Shown here: piece after piece, positions 23,419 through 25,371 of the stretch
Numbering within the stretch: the stretch's first letter is position 1
Layout of the letters: the number at the start of each line of letters is the position of its first letter
Virus record (IMG/VR): IMGVR_UViG_3300035698_020985
Location: 1 to 25,371 of that record
Source of the DNA: a virus
Direction: 5' to 3' (one strand)
DNA length: 25,371 nt
Program-made: the position numbers and the translations under genes
Notes under the pieces: generated by a model
Seen by the model: only the letters and a program-made list of their open reading frames with translations
What the model was told of the DNA's origin: nothing
The model's database searches: none

Positions 23419-24167
23419 TTAGTCTCACCTGACATCATTTGATTTGCAAACCATAAACTTGAATGTGTGCCAGCATCTGTCCAGCCCTTTTCCATAGTCG
23501 AATATTGCAGTTCACCCCATTCCAAATATTTGTTATTTACATCAGTAATTTCAAGTTCACCTCTACCAGAAGGCTGTAGAGAATCAATTATATCAAAAAC
23601 TTTTTGATCATAAAAATAAACTCCAGTAACAGCAAAATAACCTGTGTACTCGTTATTGTCATGTAACCTATTCAGTTCCGCTGCATCTGGTTTTTCAACG
23701 ATCTCTCTAATTCTCTTATCGTTGTCGGTTACAGCTATTCCAAATCTGTCCAAATTAGAAACAAGTTTCAAAATTATTCTGGCACCACGTTCCTGTTTAT
23801 TAAATTCATTAGCCCAAAGAGTCAAATCATCTTCAAATATATTATCTCCGAGAATAACACACATGCGCTCACCATAGCAAAACCCACGAGCCAAGCCTAG
23901 CGCTTGTGCAATGCCCCCCGCATCATCTTGGACCTTATAGGTGAATGTACAGCCAAAGTCCTTCCCAGAGCCCAGCGTTTGGACGATAGACCCCATATGA
24001 TCGGTGCCGGTTACAATAAGAATGTCTGTGATTCCTGCCGCTACCAGTTTCTCGATAGGGTAGAAAATCATAGGCTTTTGGCCCACAGGTAATAAATGCT
24101 TGTTCGTGCAGGTAGTTAAGGGAAGTAGCCTAGTGCCATTGCCCCCTGCCAGCAGAATACCTTTCAC
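23415..24167 (-). CDS. Glucose-1-phosphate thymidylyltransferase-like sugar nucleotidyltransferase
   Basis: 250 residues from the preferred GTG at 24167, six bases after GAGG; this gives KGILLAGGNGTRL, the normal start of RmlA-type enzymes. An in-frame upstream GTG/TTG-started extension to 24239 reads through the previous stop region and is rejected, and the ATG at 24173 abuts its ribosome site. Motifs: LAGGNGTRL (6-14), K23 in TNKHLLPV, LGDNIF (D108), VEKP (158-160), RGELEITDVN (202-211) and WTDAGTHSSL (D231). The family joins a nucleoside triphosphate to glucose-1-phosphate, the first step to dTDP-rhamnose and related sugars. No rmlB, C or D is present here, so it would feed a host pathway or glycosylate a virion or host part. 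Slightly short of the usual 290 residues. Confidence 0.88.
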   Translation of the reverse strand: MKGILLAGGNGTRLLPLTTCTNKHLLPVGQKPMIFYPIEKLVAAGITDILIVTGTDHMGSIVQTLGSGKDFGCTFTYKVQDDAGGIAQALGLARGFCYGERMCVILGDNIFEDDLTLWANEFNKQERGARIILKLVSNLDRFGIAVTDNDKRIREIVEKPDAAELNRLHDNNEYTGYFAVTGVYFYDQKVFDIIDSLQPSGRGELEITDVNNKYLEWGELQYSTMEKGWTDAGTHSSLWFANQMMSGETK

Positions 24168-24176
24168 TTGCATCCT

Positions 24177-24188
24177 CTTTTCGTTTCG
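24177..24188 (-). promoter_or_regulatory. CGAAACGAAAAG leader element, copy 3
   Basis: Identical to the copies at 5851-5862 and 7558-7569, lying directly after the stop of the signal-peptide protein and 9 bases before the GTG at 24167. Confidence 0.5.
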
Positions 24189-24189
24189 A

Positions 24190-24609
24190 TCACTTAACCA
24201 AATATACAACCGTGACTGTTGCGGCTGTTCCCAGCACAAGGCCAGCGGAAAACCACATATATTGATTATTATACCAGGCGTCCTGGTTAGTTATTTCTTT
24301 TTGTAATCTGACATTCTCTGTAATTAGAAATTGCTTTGTTTCCAAAAGAGTAAAATTTGCTGACGTTAGTGTAGCGATTTCTGCGTCTTTGATCTTCACA
24401 AGATCTTTGAATTTAGTTATCTCTAGTGTTAATTTAGGAAGATCTATTCGGTATTGCAGTAATGTTTGTGCATCCGCAGGAAGGAATCCTACATATTCTT
24501 TTCCGTCTATCTTACAGTTTTGAATATCGAGGACAGGGGGATCATCTGCCAATGCAGTACAAGGAAAAATGCAGGTGAAAATCAAAATGAAAAGTAACGC
24601 CTTGCGCAT
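24190..24609 (-). CDS. Signal peptide, coiled coil and C-terminal TM protein (spanin-like)
   Basis: 139 residues, ATG behind CAGGT. The first 22 residues are a signal peptide (MRKALLFILIFTCIFPCTAL, cut likely after ALA before DDPP); the Cys in it does not match a standard lipobox. Residues about 50-105 are a charged, heptad-like coiled coil (RIDLPKLTLEITKFKDLVKI, ENVRLQKEITNQ) and the last 25 are a TM segment (WFSAGLVLGTAATVTVVYLV) ending in Lys. An N-terminal export signal, periplasmic coiled coil and C-terminal TM is the topology of a unimolecular (T1 gp11-like) spanin, which fuses inner and outer membranes at lysis; that needs a lipid anchor, which is unclear. It is preceded by a second TM plus coiled-coil protein one base upstream, so the two may work as a pair. 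Confidence 0.6.
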   Translation of the reverse strand: MRKALLFILIFTCIFPCTALADDPPVLDIQNCKIDGKEYVGFLPADAQTLLQYRIDLPKLTLEITKFKDLVKIKDAEIATLTSANFTLLETKQFLITENVRLQKEITNQDAWYNNQYMWFSAGLVLGTAATVTVVYLVK

Positions 24610-24610
24610 A

Positions 24611-24958
24611 TTACCTGATTCCTATTTCTTTGAACTTAGCAATAATTTCATCTGCGGTCATATCTGGTTTCAGTTTAGTTTCTAAAGACTTTTCTATTTC
24701 GTAGATATCTGAAGAAATCTCTTTGTCCTTCTTTTGCAGTTCCCGCAATTCTGCCATATCTGTATCGTATTTTATTTCCAGACGTTCGATCTGTAACCGT
24801 GCACGCAGAATGGCAATTTGGTTTTCAAGCGCACGAATTTTCTTATTCTTCCTGCCCCACCAAAACACCAGAACAGAAAGAATCACAATAACTAAAACGA
24901 GCAAGAAAATCTTAAAGTTATTGCTAATCCACTTCAATATTTGTTTGATCGTAGCCAC
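24611..24958 (-). CDS. N-terminal TM plus coiled-coil protein (i-spanin-like)
   Basis: 115 residues, GTG start one base after the previous stop. A single N-terminal TM helix (about 14-34: NFKIFLLVLVIVILSVLVFW) is followed by a basic stretch RKNKKIRALENQ and a long coiled coil (about 40-95) with leucines and acidic residues. This is the topology of Rz-type inner-membrane spanins and also of many unrelated membrane-anchored coiled coils. It lies between a holin-like protein and the signal-peptide protein, in an arrangement that suits a lysis cassette. No family signature beyond topology is visible. Confidence 0.6.
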   Translation of the reverse strand: MATIKQILKWISNNFKIFLLVLVIVILSVLVFWWGRKNKKIRALENQIAILRARLQIERLEIKYDTDMAELRELQKKDKEISSDIYEIEKSLETKLKPDMTADEIIAKFKEIGIR

Positions 24959-24959
24959 G

Positions 24960-25371
24960 TTACTTCTTCTTAGCAGGTTTCTCTATGGCTGCAGGTTTCT
25001 CTGGTACTACGGGTGTACTGCCATTCTTTCGTGCGATCACCGCAGGAATAGCTATTACTGTGTTTGCCGCTAAGTAAATAATTAGGCACCACTGCATCCA
25101 ACTAACCCAAACGGCAGAAGTTAGAAACGTAACTTCACCCTTTGGAATAAACAATGCTACAGAGATGTTTGCAATAAACAACAGTGCCAAAAACATTTTC
25201 CTGCCACCGAAGAAATTGAAAAACTTATTCGAACCATTCGTTACTTTAGCACCGTTGCGCTGCATAGCGTCTGGAATGGCCTTTATGGCGTTCGCTCCCA
25301 AATAGATAGCTAAGACCCATTCGAGTGCCTGTACCCAGTCAGCGTCTGCAAATAAGCCAGAATAAAAAGCA
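24960..25371 (-). CDS. Holin-like multi-span membrane protein with duplicated TM segment, 5' end outside window
   Basis: The frame is open from the right edge (codon boundary at 25370) to the stop, giving 136 visible residues, so the start lies outside the window; an internal TTG at 25301 is not the true start. Three hydrophobic segments are visible. The first (WVQALEWVLAIYLGANAIKA) and third (WVSWMQWCLIIYLAANTVIA) are similar, sharing WV....W.L.IYL.AN...AIP, which is a clear internal duplication; the second is MFLALLFIANISVALFIP. The C-terminus is Lys/Pro-rich (IEKPAKKK), as in many holins. Together with the two spanin-like proteins immediately downstream this suggests a lysis or membrane-targeting cassette. 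Holin function is inferred, not proved. Confidence 0.6.
   Translation of the reverse strand, partial: AFYSGLFADADWVQALEWVLAIYLGANAIKAIPDAMQRNGAKVTNGSNKFFNFFGGRKMFLALLFIANISVALFIPKGEVTFLTSAVWVSWMQWCLIIYLAANTVIAIPAVIARKNGSTPVVPEKPAAIEKPAKKK

Noticed and set aside
24168-24239. N-terminal extension of the RmlA-like enzyme
   Set aside because: It overlaps the preceding gene and its ribosome site; the family begins with KGILLAGG, right at the GTG at 24167.

Overview
This window reads as the packaging, head-assembly and host-recognition part of a large tailed dsDNA bacteriophage (Caudoviricetes). All supported genes lie on the minus strand and are tightly packed, many joined by 1-8 base stop/start overlaps (TAATG, ATGA, GTGA). 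The largest gap is about 190 bases (7548-7736), so no stretch over 300 bases lacks a gene. Transcription runs from the right edge to the left. I saw no tRNA, integrase, CRISPR array or insertion sequence. GTG and TTG starts are common. Spanin-like membrane proteins and a T7-type amidase suggest a Gram-negative host, but this is an inference and the phage genus is not identified.

Layout in transcription order: (1) 25371-24190, three small membrane proteins (holin-like, cut by the window edge; TM plus coiled coil; signal peptide plus coiled coil plus C-terminal TM) that look like a lysis or envelope cassette. (2) 24167-22858, a glucose-1-phosphate thymidylyltransferase-like enzyme, coupled to a zinc-ribbon/WYL-domain protein. 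(3) 22865-16931, large terminase with an embedded C4 zinc site, a low-complexity protein with 33-base tandem repeats, a large protein carrying a DUF192 domain, and three unrecognised proteins. (4) 16931-12975, portal, T7-lysozyme-like amidase, a membrane HEXXH metallopeptidase, a Cas4/AddB-like PD-(D/E)XK nuclease and a small zinc ribbon. (5) 12904-7737, prohead protease, scaffold-like protein, putative decoration protein, HK97-fold major capsid protein and a histone-like basic protein, punctuated by hairpins and ending in a rho-independent terminator. (6) 7547-4324, unknown virion or connector proteins, including a DUF5659 protein and a very acidic protein. (7) 4287-1, adhesion proteins: an Ig-like repeat protein, a parallel beta-helix tailspike, and a leucine-rich-repeat protein that runs off the left edge.

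The core works as one late programme. Terminase feeds DNA through the portal into a prohead built from major capsid protein and scaffold and matured by the prohead protease; the left-end proteins probably form the connector and the receptor-binding apparatus; the amidase and membrane proteins release progeny. The less ordinary parts are the accessory enzymes placed inside this module (HEXXH membrane protease, Cas4-like nuclease, WYL regulator, RmlA-like enzyme, DUF192), a 12-base element CGAAACGAAAAG placed 9-11 bases before three start codons, and a hairpin that can hide the ribosome-binding site of the prohead protease.
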